A DNA stretch of 29,367 bases from Euryarchaeota archaeon UBA561 (GCA_002502295.1 DANX01000009.1:1-29367); one strand, 5' to 3'. Positions 1 through 9,243 are shown, counted from the stretch's first letter. The notes: generated by a model not told the origin, from the letters alone. A program made the numbers and translations.

Positions 1-1
1 A

Positions 2-826
2 GGTCAGCAAGGTCAGCAAGGCCAACAGCAAGACAACGGCCAAGGTCAACAGCAGCAAGGCGGCCAACAAGGCGGCCAGCAAGGTGACCAGACCAGCCAG
101 GACCAGAACGGTCAGAATCAGAACGGTCAGAACGAGCAGCAACAAGGTCAGACGCAGAACGGACAGCAAGGTCAACAAGGCCAGCAGTCCGAACAGCAGC
201 AAGGCCAGCAGCTCGACAACCAGGACCAGAACGATAACGACGGTGATGGCATCCCGAACGACGTTGACAACGACGACGACAACGACGGCATTCCAGACGT
301 TGTTGATGATTCACCACTGGATCATGACAACGATGGAACCGACGACTACGAGGATGATGACGCTGACGGTGACGGCATCGACGACCGCGAGGAAGTAAAC
401 GATGGCGATCCAAACACCAACATCTACGACCACGACAACGACGGCATCTCTGATGCTGTTGACCTGGACATCGACAACGACGGCATTGACAACCGAAATG
501 ACATTGGCGACATGGGCGAGGACTTGTCCCGTGACCACGACAACGATGGTATGGACGACGCAGAAGACACCGACGACGACAACGACAACATCCTCGATGT
601 TGACGAAATCGACGGCGTTGCTGGAAGCTACCGCTACGACCACGACAACGATGGCATTTGGGATCTTACCGACAACGATGATGACAACGATGGCCTCATG
701 GACTGGTTTGAAATCAACGACGGTAACGACCTCACGGGTCAATTCGACGCTGACAACGACGGTCTTGACGATTACGAAGATGACGACGATGATAACGACG
801 GCATCCTCGATATCTACGAGTTCTGA
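2..826 (+). CDS. Secreted Asp-repeat protein with Gln/Gly/Asn-rich linker (5' end missing)
   Basis: The reading frame is open from base 2 and ends at TGA 824-826; the N-terminus lies outside the window. The first ~75 codons are a low-complexity tract of Gln, Gly and Asn (GQQGQQ-type runs). About 195 residues of thrombospondin type-3-like repeats follow, with units such as DHDNDGI and DDDDNDGI alternating with short hydrophobic spacers. In known families such repeats bind Ca2+ through Asp side chains and form stiff stalks. No membrane anchor follows the last repeat, and the protein ends in IYEF, so it is probably released or held by its missing N-terminal part. Repeat units are nearly identical to those in the giant gene downstream, suggesting a related pair. 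It could instead be the tail of a large adhesin. The frame is certain; the role is inferred. Confidence 0.85.
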   Translation, partial: GQQGQQGQQQDNGQGQQQQGGQQGGQQGDQTSQDQNGQNQNGQNEQQQGQTQNGQQGQQGQQSEQQQGQQLDNQDQNDNDGDGIPNDVDNDDDNDGIPDVVDDSPLDHDNDGTDDYEDDDADGDGIDDREEVNDGDPNTNIYDHDNDGISDAVDLDIDNDGIDNRNDIGDMGEDLSRDHDNDGMDDAEDTDDDNDNILDVDEIDGVAGSYRYDHDNDGIWDLTDNDDDNDGLMDWFEINDGNDLTGQFDADNDGLDDYEDDDDDNDGILDIYEF

Positions 827-879
827 AGTTGAAACGATGACTGTCTGTCAAAGAACCGTCTCTGACGGGTACAACAGGA

Positions 880-915
880 GCTTCGGGGCCAAGGCCCCGG
901 AGCACCTCTTTTTTT
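880..915 (+). terminator. Hairpin plus poly-T terminator
   Basis: An 11-bp GC-rich stem (bases 880-890 with 893-903, one G-T wobble, two-base AA loop) is followed by ACCTC and seven T residues ending at 915. It lies 54 bases after the stop codon of the upstream secreted protein and separates it from the giant gene. Archaeal termination mainly needs the T-run; the strong hairpin looks bacterial in style. Confidence 0.75.
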
Positions 916-999
916 CATGATCTATTGAGTTCTCAAACTCCATTTGCGTTTGATACGCAGATGCCCTCGTGATACGGAACCGCACATTCGCGCCACGCC

Positions 1000-1040
1000 T
1001 TTGAAATAGGGTATTTCGGTGGAAGCCTGATTACGAGGTG
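1000..1040 (+). promoter_or_regulatory. Possible promoter element and ribosome binding site of the giant gene
   Basis: The AT-rich element TTTGAAATAGGGT (1000-1012) lies about 35-45 bases upstream of the ATG at 1046, which fits an archaeal TATA box followed by a short leader. A good Shine-Dalgarno sequence, GAGGTG (1035-1040), sits five bases before the ATG and fixes the start. A near copy of the AT element (TTTGAATAGGGT) lies upstream of rpl18e. The promoter call is tentative; the ribosome site is strong. Confidence 0.45.
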
Positions 1041-1045
1041 CCCGT

Positions 1046-4000
1046 ATGCTGTCAAAACAACACACTCAACAAATCGAAGAGCGACAACAATTCTCCATGG
1101 CCGTCATCATTGTCTTTTTGATGCTGGCCAGCAGCCTTCTTGCGATTGTTCAAACCGTCCATGACGGACCAGAAGCCACCAACGAAACGCAGCTTGTCCA
1201 AGGCGGAAGCCTCGGCATGTCCCCGGTACAATCCACTGACCAAGGCGGCCAAGGCGATTGGGATGGGGCGCACGATGGCGGGCTTGACTTCGCACATGAG
1301 GCTCTCTCAAACCTCATGTGGGCCGATCCTGGCGTTTCTGCCGGAATCATCGTCGATCTTTCTGTTCTCGAGGCCGCCATCCCCTCGTATTCCTCCTTCC
1401 TTGAAGAAACACGAGCCGGCGACCACGACAACGACGGCATCAATGATCTCGACGATCTCGACGACGACAACGACGGCATTTACGACCTGCTTGAGCGATT
1501 CGACGGATGTTATGGTACCGATCCGTACGATCACGACAATGACGGTATTCTTGACGTTGATGATTGGGACGACGACAACGACGGTATCCTCGAAGGGCCG
1601 ATTGATTATGACGCCCTCGAAGCCCTAGGCCTTGACCCACGCAACGTCTCCACCGATCGTTTCCTTGACCCCACCATTGATCACCCCGACTCCAACATCG
1701 GTGCAATTGGCGAATTTTACCTCGCTGACCAGAACCCAATGGATCACGACAACGACGGCGTGACGGACGAAGACAGCGACGGTGCTGGGCCCGGCCGCTA
1801 CGATGAAGACGACGACAATGACGGACGCATTGACCAATTTACGTGGCCATGCGACCTTGATTCCGATGGAACTCCAGATTACTTTGACACCGATGATGAC
1901 GGCGACGGCGTTCTCGATGTTGACGACGCTCACCCATACGATGCCTCCATCACAACTCAAATGTCGACCACGGCTACGCTCTTTGACGCAGCTGTGACGT
2001 GGTCTTTCAGTGATTACCGAGAATATTCCGGCGGTGTCGATTACGTTGATTGGGAGCAGAACCGAGTCAATTCCCAGAGTGCAAGTGCTTCAGGTTTCTT
2101 TGGCGGTCTCGACGAATTCATCGATCTATCAAAGTCCCACGGAACCCCTGCCTTCACCACCATCGTTGATGGTGACCTTGATGGGGACCTCGTTCCAAAC
2201 TTCCTTGATCCTGACAACGACAACGACGGCACGCCTGACAGCGCTGATACCGACGACGATAACGACGGCATTCTTGACATGGTTGATCCTGACGACGACA
2301 ACGACGGCATTCCCGACACGTGCATTGAGATTGACACCAACGGGGACCAAACCAGCGATTACACCGGTCTCCAGAACGGAGCAGTGACCGGCTTTACCAT
2401 TTCAACCAGCGGAGCGAACTACAACAGCGGCACCGATGTGTCGACGGCCAATCCTGGCAACACCGGAACTGGATTGACCGTTGACATCACGACCACTGGA
2501 GGGTCCATCACGAACGCCGTCATCAACCGGGCAGGTTCCGGGTACAGCGTTGGTGAGATTGTGACCGTTAGCGGTGGCGATTCAAAAGGCAATTTGACCA
2601 TCACAAGCGTTTCGACGGCCGATTTCGAAATTCCTGGCGGCGACGGCGACGGCGACGGGCAACTCGATTGTGAAATCGATTACGATGGAGACTTGGACGA
2701 CGATCGACTCCGACCATTTGACCAGAACTACAACGCCGTTTATGACTGGCTCGACCCCGACATGGGTGGCACAACTTCCCCCGACAACCTCGGAAACTTT
2801 GCTGTTGGTGGTGCTGACCGTCCATACGACCTTGACAACGACCTAATCGAGAATGAAAACGATTCGTTCCCGCTTGACACAGCAGCCGACGTCTCTACTT
2901 GGAATTGCCCAACACAAGCTAACCCCAACCCTGTCAGTCCCGACCCACGGTGCCAGACTCGCCGAGCCTCTTTCTCCCAGTTCAACGATTGGGACGGGGA
3001 TGGAATTAGCAACTGGGACGACGTTGATGACGATAACGACGGTATCATTGACGCCCTTGACATCGATTGGGACTGCGATTTAGACAACGACAACGATCTT
3101 CACCAAATCAACGGTGGACTCTACCGGGACGACGGCCCGAACGATGTGGACTCCGATGTGGACGGCGATGGTCTAGAGAACAGCATTGACTGGGACGACG
3201 ACAACGACGGTATCGCTGACTTGTACGACCCCGACGACGGCAACTGTGGTGTGGTTGACTTTGACGCTACTGATGCGTTCACCACACCTTACTACCCTGT
3301 CAACGATGGCGGCGACCTTGACGGATCCGCTGACAGCCAACTCTACGGCTCCAACGCAACGGACCACTGGAACCTTGTCTTCCAGCACAATCCTTTCGCC
3401 GATGTGGTTCTCAACTACAACGGATACGACGATACCACCAATCCCCCGACACCCGGAAACGTCCCAGAATTTTACTGGTTCCTGTTTGCTCGATGGTCAC
3501 CTTACAACGGTGGAAACGAGTGGGACATTGACTCTGATGGTGATTCGCTCATCAACGGGTTGGACATTGACCAAGACGCCGACGGCATGCCAGATTGGTG
3601 GGACCAGGACGAGGGTAACGACGGCATTTACGATGTTGACGACATCAAGATGGGCGGGTCATTTGACCTCTCAACCTGCGGCTGGACAACAGGAAGCCTC
3701 GGCCAAGGATTCGTTTGTGGCTACGCCTATGCACTCGCCTACAAGATGCCCCTCAACGGCGTCAACGCCCAATTTGGGGCCCCCTACTCAACCCGCCCAG
3801 ACGCTGCATTTAGCCAAGGCCCTACAACGGGAGGGCCTTCGGGCAACTGGAGCTGTACTCCAGTCGAAGGCATCGGTTGCTGGCACTACGACTTCGGAGG
3901 AGACGGAACTCCTGACTCCGGAATCACCTTCAACCAGATGAACGACAACCGAGACGCCTTCAACGCATGGATTGGCCTTACCACCGGCATCTGGCAGTGG

Positions 4001-7000
4001 AACAGCGACAACGGTCCTGAAGCCGACTTCCCAGATGAACTCGGGGCTGATTTGCTCAACAACGACGTTGACGGAGACGTTGACGGAGATTTCACCAATT
4101 CAACCATCGACCTCGATGACGACTATGACTCAATCTTTGATTGGTTCGATGTTGACGACGACAACGACGGCATTTGGGACTTCTTTGAAGTCGACAGTAA
4201 CTTCGACCTCGACGATGACACTGGACAAAACAACGGGAACTTCTTCACGGGGTCAAATTGCGACGATAACGACGACGATGGAAACGATGCGGATGCGGAT
4301 GATGATGGGTTTTACCAAGCCGTTTGGGACCAGGGAATCATGTCCCAGGGCCTTCGTATTCCAAGCCTTTACGACGTTGACAACGACAATGACGCTGTAC
4401 CCGATGGTGAGGACCCAGATGACGACAACGATGGACGCTTGGACGTTGATCAAGAACAAATCCAGGGTTGTTTCTGGGGTGAAGAGCAATCCACATGGGA
4501 CCACGACAATGATGGCATTGTGAACTGGGCTGACGATGATTGGGACGGTGACGGTATCTCGAACTTGGTTGAATTGCAAACCAGCATCACTGCTCCCTTC
4601 GACCACGACAACGACGGCACACGAGACGATCTGGATGAGGACGATGATGAGGATGGAATGCACGACGAAGACGAAGTTCTGCTTTGGCCAACCCGTTTTG
4701 ACCGCAACTCCACCAACCCTTGGGACCACGATGACTTTGGCGACGGCGAGGGTATCGCCAATCCAACCGATGCATCCACTGGACCAGACGCCATTGACAA
4801 CGATGACGACAACGACACCCGACTTGATCCGGATTTCGACCAAATCGAAAATTCAGAACTGTCATCGGATTGGGACCACGACAACGACGGCATCCTTGAC
4901 GCTGACGACAAGGCACCTACCTACATCACACTCAACCTTCCGGACAACCTTTGGCTGGATGCGCAGAGCCCGACCATTTTCGCTGGGCACGTTGATTGGC
5001 TGAATCCAATCACAGGCGTGGTTGAATCCGCTCCACAATTGCCCGTACAGGTTCACATTGAATGGACCGCTAACAACACCACGGCCATTGAGACCATTGA
5101 CGTGTTGACCAACGCTGGCGGAAACTTCAGCGTCGGCCAGTTCCTCTACCCTGAGGATTTGACGGTTGGAGACAACACCACTTATCGCGTCTATGCGGAA
5201 GTCACCGAGATGTTCATGTTTAACGGCAATCAATCGCAATCCTACTTCGTTGGCGCCGAAGCCAACATGACCGTGGACTATTCGGCTTGGACCTACTTCC
5301 GCAGCGATGAACAACCGTTCTGGCTTGATTTCAAGGCCCACTATTCAGCCGATTGGGACCGCGGCCTGTTTGACAACCGCATCAAGAATTCACCGATCAC
5401 GTTCTCCATCTTCGGAGGTCTGTTCGGGAACCTGACCGCCCCAACCAACTTTACCGGTTTGGGCAACAACGGCTACCGAACCGACGCCTCTGGATGGGCT
5501 TCATTGACGTTCGTCCAAGATTTGGGCATCAGTGGCACATGGAAGCAGGTTCAGTGGAACTCGACAGCTGACAATGGAAATGGCCAGATTCCCGGCGGCT
5601 ACGAGGAAATTGCTTGGAACGATTTGACCAAGCAACACGACGTGGTCCTGGACAGCAACGGGGACATCTTGCGCTACAATTACACCAACACCAGCCTTCC
5701 AGCAGGAGACATTGAAATCATTGCTCGGGTATCGCCGGAATTGGCCACAGAATGGCCATTCCCATACTTGAATGGCGATGAGGCTGAACCCTTCTCGGTT
5801 CGCATCATGCACCGCATGAACATCGAAGGAACACTGATTCTTGACGGCCTGAGCCCCATCTACTACTACGACTCAACCGTGAACAACGGCGATGGTACCT
5901 TCGGTGATTGGTCGACCCTCTTCCACCAACCTGCCTTGGACAATGCAAACGTGAATTACAACGATGTTTCAGCCTTCAAACCGTATCCAAAGTCATGGGA
6001 CGGCACCCCTACCGGGTTGACTGGACAAGCCGCTGCGCTACGTCCGTTCCTCGGCGGCAACGGCACGCACTGGTTCATTGATTTGGTGAACGGCGGCGAC
6101 GGCAACCTGCCACCTTGTGGGCCTGTCGACCGAACGGACCCAAACAGTGCAGTTCGCTGTGAAATCGTTCCAGAGATGAACACGGGAGAAACCCTTCAAG
6201 TCGTGGGCAAGGTGACCAACCGTACCAACGATCCGTGGGACCAGGACCCCATTGCCTTGCAGGTTGACGTTGACAAGAACGGGCAATTCCTCGGTGCGGG
6301 CGAGACCGCCTACACCCAGCGCCCAATCATGAAGGACGGCGACGCTGCCTACGACTACAACTGGTCGTGGTTCAGCCAATACGGTTCAGGCACCTACGGC
6401 CTCAGAGTTGATTTCACCAACTCAGCGTACTACTTTACCGGAAATTCGTCAACGCTAGCGCCAACGGGTGCTTACATCAACGTCACGGTTGTTGGTACGA
6501 CCGACTTCCAAACGACGTCGCTGCCTCGTTTGTACCGTAACACGAACACGACCATCCAGGCCAAATTGGTTGACAACTCACTCCAACCGGTTCGAAATGC
6601 CCCGGTGAATTACACGTGGTCCTTTGATGGACGCACGGGTGTCAACTTCACGGACAGCAATGGATTCTTTGAGATTCCATTCAACGTCTCAGCCACGGAC
6701 GCTTTGGGCAATTTCACCCTGCAGTTCGAGTATTCCGGTACGTCCTTGCTGAAGGGGACGACGGTGTCCCAATCGGTGTGGGTGGTCTCTCGAACCTACA
6801 TGCAGGTCATCAGCACCGAAGAAAATCTTCGGCGTTCTGGCGACAAATGGGACTTTACCGCTCAGGTTTCAGACGACAATAAAACCACAATAAGGGATGC
6901 AGGTGGAACGGCTCTGTCCGGACCGGAAACCCCCTATGGCGGATTGGTTGACGTCATCTTCGAAGGAACTGACTTCCAAGGAACGCTGCACAGACAGGTT

Positions 7001-9148
7001 GTCGCCACCCTCGCTCCAAATGCGGGTGTCATCTCGCTGCCAGAGGTTGAGCCTGACGGCTCTCACTTGTGCTACTACGACGGTAACGGCGATAACATAC
7101 CTGACAGAGATCTCGACGGAGACGGGCTGGAAGTTGAAGAGACCGTTGGTTGTTTGAAGTCCAACATCTCACCACTAAATCCATCTTTGCTTCGTGCCGA
7201 TCCTGAATCCTTCTTGCCCGATGGATTTGGTCCTGTGAACGTGATTTTGCGGTTCCAAGAAACCCTGCCAAACGAGGGTTGCCAACCACTTGATGTCAGC
7301 TACCTTGGCATTCAGGGCGCATGGGATCCGTGCACCTCGGTTCCAGGGAACGACCACTTCCGCCTGACGATGACAAACAACGCCAACGGGTTCAATCTCA
7401 TCGGTCGAACCGTAATGAGCGTGGATGACCAAATCGTCTACACCAGCGAAATTGATCCGCTAACGGGCGAAGTGGTGCCCAAGCCGATGATTGTAACCGG
7501 GCAACTCAGCGATGAGTTGGGCGTTAACCTCACCGACCGAAGCATTCGTGTGAACTACGAGATGGTCAACGGTCAGACCGGGCCAGTCGCTTGCCAATCC
7601 GGTTCGACCAACGCAGATGGATTCTTTTCCATCATCTGCCCGCTTTCCGACGTGTTGGCTGGCAAAGCACGGGTCACGGTGTCTTACTCGGCTTACGATA
7701 ACAACGACGCTTACCGCTACGAGAACAAAACCGTCCAGACCGAATTCGATGTGTTCTCCAACTCAACTTTACAGATTACGGAAGTTGGTCCGTTCAAGTC
7801 GAGCGTTGACCAATTTGTCGCCCAGAATGGCTCAAGATATCCAGTTCTGTACCTCAAGGAGTCGTTCCACATCGATGCCATTCTTGCCCAATCCAACGGG
7901 CAAGCCGTCGGCGGAAAGTGCCTGAACATCTACCTTGACCCAGATGAAAACATTCGACCTCTCGCTACGGTCCGAACAAGCGACATTGACGGTACCGTGG
8001 AGTGGTTCAGTGGAGATCCGGTGCAGAACCCGACCCTTCGGGGCGTTGAGACGACCGGTGGTAAACTGGAAGGTTTCCGAACCCTCCGTGTTGCCTTTGA
8101 GCCGGACCGAAACATTCCTGGTGGCTGTGACAAAGACAGCAGCAATGCCCTCAACGGTTCAGCCATGGACATCGAGGTACTCGTTCGCTCTCGAGTCGAC
8201 TTGCAGGTGAAGCAGACGTGGAGCAATAGTGGAGCAAACGGCGCCGATGAAGGTGATTTGATCGCTGGAGAAATTGCGTTGTTGCGAGACCGCCTTGATT
8301 TGGCCGTTGAAAACGAAGAAGTCATCTTTGCTTATGAGTTCTTTAACGATGAAACCGGCGAATGGGAAGTCTCTGACTTGAACAACAAGACCCGAACAAA
8401 TGAGCAAGGTGTTGCTGGATTTGAATGGTCCTTTGTCGGGCAGAGTTGCGATGGCAATCCGTGCAGTGGCCTCTGGCGAGTCACGGCTTTCTACCCTGGT
8501 TCAACCTACTTCGCGCCATCTCAGGACAACATCACGCACGAAATCACGTACAAGAAGGCTGAAGCTCTCGGTGGTTCCGATGGATTGCTGTCGCCTGGCA
8601 ACCTCATTGGATTGGCGATTGTCCTCATGGCACTTCTCATCGCTGGTGCGATTTACTATCAGCGAGTGCAGCAACAGCGCCAAGTGCAAGCCCTCCGCGG
8701 TATTTTGACCGATGCGATGATGCAACTTGAAGCCAGCAACGAATACATTGCGGCCATCTTTGACTGCTACAAGAGCCTCGTGAAGCACTTCCGAAAGTAC
8801 GGCTTCATGAAGAAGGTGTACGAGACGGCTCGTGAGTTTGAGGCGGCTGTTCGCACCGCCTTCAACATGGTGCCAACGGACCAACTGGATGACTTCCTCT
8901 CAATCTTCGAAGAAGCCCGGTATTCCGAGCACACCATCGATGCTACCCATCGAGATCGTGCCATGCAGACCCTCGGGGCCATCACGAACTCGTTGACGAT
9001 GTCGCTTGGTGAGGAGGCCGTCGTCAAGCGACTCGAAGCCTCCAGCATTTACGACAACCTGACCAAGGCTGGCGAATTTGTCGCCGCCGATGGCTCGGTT
9101 CGACAAGCTGGTATCGTCGAAGGCGAGAGCAACGACTTCAAGATTTGA
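1046..9148 (+). CDS. Giant membrane-anchored surface protein: Asp-repeat stalk, beta domains, DUF4129-like tail
   Basis: A 2700-residue protein. Residues 17-38 are a hydrophobic export signal or anchor. Residues ~126-1290 hold dozens of thrombospondin type-3-like calcium-binding units (DHDNDGI, DDDDNDGI), interrupted by Cys-containing segments and, at ~437-531, by a beta-rich module with GSGYSVGE. Residues ~1295-2500 look like successive Ig-like/carboxypeptidase-regulatory-like beta domains with many N-x-S/T sites. A transmembrane helix spans ~2518-2540. The cytoplasmic tail (~2571-2650), with YKSLVKHFRKYGF, ETAREFEAAV and EEARYSEH, resembles DUF4129, the C-terminal domain of many transglutaminase-like membrane proteins; no transglutaminase Cys-His-Asp core is visible. 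Expected topology is a long Ca2+-stiffened stalk outside and a small helical domain inside. The role (adhesion, S-layer or particle capture) is inference. The start is set by the Shine-Dalgarno site at 1035-1040. Confidence 0.9.
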   Translation: MLSKQHTQQIEERQQFSMAVIIVFLMLASSLLAIVQTVHDGPEATNETQLVQGGSLGMSPVQSTDQGGQGDWDGAHDGGLDFAHEALSNLMWADPGVSAGIIVDLSVLEAAIPSYSSFLEETRAGDHDNDGINDLDDLDDDNDGIYDLLERFDGCYGTDPYDHDNDGILDVDDWDDDNDGILEGPIDYDALEALGLDPRNVSTDRFLDPTIDHPDSNIGAIGEFYLADQNPMDHDNDGVTDEDSDGAGPGRYDEDDDNDGRIDQFTWPCDLDSDGTPDYFDTDDDGDGVLDVDDAHPYDASITTQMSTTATLFDAAVTWSFSDYREYSGGVDYVDWEQNRVNSQSASASGFFGGLDEFIDLSKSHGTPAFTTIVDGDLDGDLVPNFLDPDNDNDGTPDSADTDDDNDGILDMVDPDDDNDGIPDTCIEIDTNGDQTSDYTGLQNGAVTGFTISTSGANYNSGTDVSTANPGNTGTGLTVDITTTGGSITNAVINRAGSGYSVGEIVTVSGGDSKGNLTITSVSTADFEIPGGDGDGDGQLDCEIDYDGDLDDDRLRPFDQNYNAVYDWLDPDMGGTTSPDNLGNFAVGGADRPYDLDNDLIENENDSFPLDTAADVSTWNCPTQANPNPVSPDPRCQTRRASFSQFNDWDGDGISNWDDVDDDNDGIIDALDIDWDCDLDNDNDLHQINGGLYRDDGPNDVDSDVDGDGLENSIDWDDDNDGIADLYDPDDGNCGVVDFDATDAFTTPYYPVNDGGDLDGSADSQLYGSNATDHWNLVFQHNPFADVVLNYNGYDDTTNPPTPGNVPEFYWFLFARWSPYNGGNEWDIDSDGDSLINGLDIDQDADGMPDWWDQDEGNDGIYDVDDIKMGGSFDLSTCGWTTGSLGQGFVCGYAYALAYKMPLNGVNAQFGAPYSTRPDAAFSQGPTTGGPSGNWSCTPVEGIGCWHYDFGGDGTPDSGITFNQMNDNRDAFNAWIGLTTGIWQWNSDNGPEADFPDELGADLLNNDVDGDVDGDFTNSTIDLDDDYDSIFDWFDVDDDNDGIWDFFEVDSNFDLDDDTGQNNGNFFTGSNCDDNDDDGNDADADDDGFYQAVWDQGIMSQGLRIPSLYDVDNDNDAVPDGEDPDDDNDGRLDVDQEQIQGCFWGEEQSTWDHDNDGIVNWADDDWDGDGISNLVELQTSITAPFDHDNDGTRDDLDEDDDEDGMHDEDEVLLWPTRFDRNSTNPWDHDDFGDGEGIANPTDASTGPDAIDNDDDNDTRLDPDFDQIENSELSSDWDHDNDGILDADDKAPTYITLNLPDNLWLDAQSPTIFAGHVDWLNPITGVVESAPQLPVQVHIEWTANNTTAIETIDVLTNAGGNFSVGQFLYPEDLTVGDNTTYRVYAEVTEMFMFNGNQSQSYFVGAEANMTVDYSAWTYFRSDEQPFWLDFKAHYSADWDRGLFDNRIKNSPITFSIFGGLFGNLTAPTNFTGLGNNGYRTDASGWASLTFVQDLGISGTWKQVQWNSTADNGNGQIPGGYEEIAWNDLTKQHDVVLDSNGDILRYNYTNTSLPAGDIEIIARVSPELATEWPFPYLNGDEAEPFSVRIMHRMNIEGTLILDGLSPIYYYDSTVNNGDGTFGDWSTLFHQPALDNANVNYNDVSAFKPYPKSWDGTPTGLTGQAAALRPFLGGNGTHWFIDLVNGGDGNLPPCGPVDRTDPNSAVRCEIVPEMNTGETLQVVGKVTNRTNDPWDQDPIALQVDVDKNGQFLGAGETAYTQRPIMKDGDAAYDYNWSWFSQYGSGTYGLRVDFTNSAYYFTGNSSTLAPTGAYINVTVVGTTDFQTTSLPRLYRNTNTTIQAKLVDNSLQPVRNAPVNYTWSFDGRTGVNFTDSNGFFEIPFNVSATDALGNFTLQFEYSGTSLLKGTTVSQSVWVVSRTYMQVISTEENLRRSGDKWDFTAQVSDDNKTTIRDAGGTALSGPETPYGGLVDVIFEGTDFQGTLHRQVVATLAPNAGVISLPEVEPDGSHLCYYDGNGDNIPDRDLDGDGLEVEETVGCLKSNISPLNPSLLRADPESFLPDGFGPVNVILRFQETLPNEGCQPLDVSYLGIQGAWDPCTSVPGNDHFRLTMTNNANGFNLIGRTVMSVDDQIVYTSEIDPLTGEVVPKPMIVTGQLSDELGVNLTDRSIRVNYEMVNGQTGPVACQSGSTNADGFFSIICPLSDVLAGKARVTVSYSAYDNNDAYRYENKTVQTEFDVFSNSTLQITEVGPFKSSVDQFVAQNGSRYPVLYLKESFHIDAILAQSNGQAVGGKCLNIYLDPDENIRPLATVRTSDIDGTVEWFSGDPVQNPTLRGVETTGGKLEGFRTLRVAFEPDRNIPGGCDKDSSNALNGSAMDIEVLVRSRVDLQVKQTWSNSGANGADEGDLIAGEIALLRDRLDLAVENEEVIFAYEFFNDETGEWEVSDLNNKTRTNEQGVAGFEWSFVGQSCDGNPCSGLWRVTAFYPGSTYFAPSQDNITHEITYKKAEALGGSDGLLSPGNLIGLAIVLMALLIAGAIYYQRVQQQRQVQALRGILTDAMMQLEASNEYIAAIFDCYKSLVKHFRKYGFMKKVYETAREFEAAVRTAFNMVPTDQLDDFLSIFEEARYSEHTIDATHRDRAMQTLGAITNSLTMSLGEEAVVKRLEASSIYDNLTKAGEFVAADGSVRQAGIVEGESNDFKI
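1419..4915 (+). repeat. Degenerate tandem repeats encoding Asp-rich calcium-binding units
   Basis: The stalk-coding DNA repeats variants of CACGACAACGACGGCAT many times, often in pairs separated by GAC/GAT-rich spacers. Codon choice is almost fixed (GAC CAC GAC AAC GAC GGC ATT), so similarity is high at DNA level as well as protein level. The same units occur at ~239-820 in the preceding gene. This gives the region long false open frames on the other strand (Val-rich) and in the +2 frame (Thr-rich). Confidence 0.8.
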
Positions 9149-9157
9149 AGCGGTTTG

Positions 9158-9207
9158 TTGCCTCTGTGAGGCAAAGCACATCGAGCGTAAGCCAGACCTT
9201 TTGCCTC
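9158..9207 (+). other. Mutually exclusive hairpins between genes
   Basis: TTGCCTC (9158-9164) can pair with GAGGCAA (9168-9174) in a tight hairpin with a three-base loop. The same GAGGCAA can instead pair with a second TTTGCCTC copy (9200-9207). Only one structure can form at a time, the arrangement seen in attenuators. No T-run follows, so it is not a simple terminator. It lies in the 95-base gap between the giant gene and the next gene. Function unknown. Confidence 0.35.
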
Positions 9208-9243
9208 CTTAACCTTCAAGGGGTGGAGTCAGGTGTAAGGCCC

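Noticed and set aside
311..742. Long Val-rich open frame on the minus strand (and similar ones at 4253-4843 and 1625-1960)
   Set aside because: It is the antisense of the GAC/GAT-rich repeat DNA; repeated GTC/GTT codons simply leave no stops. Composition is unlike any real protein.
402..920. Thr-rich open frame on the plus strand, and similar ones at 3186-3941 and 3972-4523
   Set aside because: It is the shifted frame of the Asp-repeat genes (ACG/ACA codons); it overlaps well-supported coding frames.
2..1046. First Asp-repeat frame as an N-terminal piece of the giant gene broken by a mutation
   Set aside because: A clear stop, a hairpin terminator with T-run, and a new ribosome site and signal sequence separate the two; they are independent genes.
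1419..4915. Regular short repeats suggesting a CRISPR array
   Set aside because: Repeats lie in frame within a long coding sequence, vary at synonymous positions, have no unique equal-length spacers and no cas genes nearby.
2..9148. Bacterial origin for the window, suggested by the hairpin terminator and LigA
   Set aside because: L18e, Rpb10, the archaeal S9 tail, the PAC2 protein and the tRNA-Arg with TATA box and no CCA all indicate an archaeal genome.
9145..9243. TTG-started N-terminal extension of the 147-residue hypothetical gene
   Set aside because: No ribosome site, poor protein character, and the segment is occupied by alternative RNA hairpins; the ATG at 9244 is preferred.
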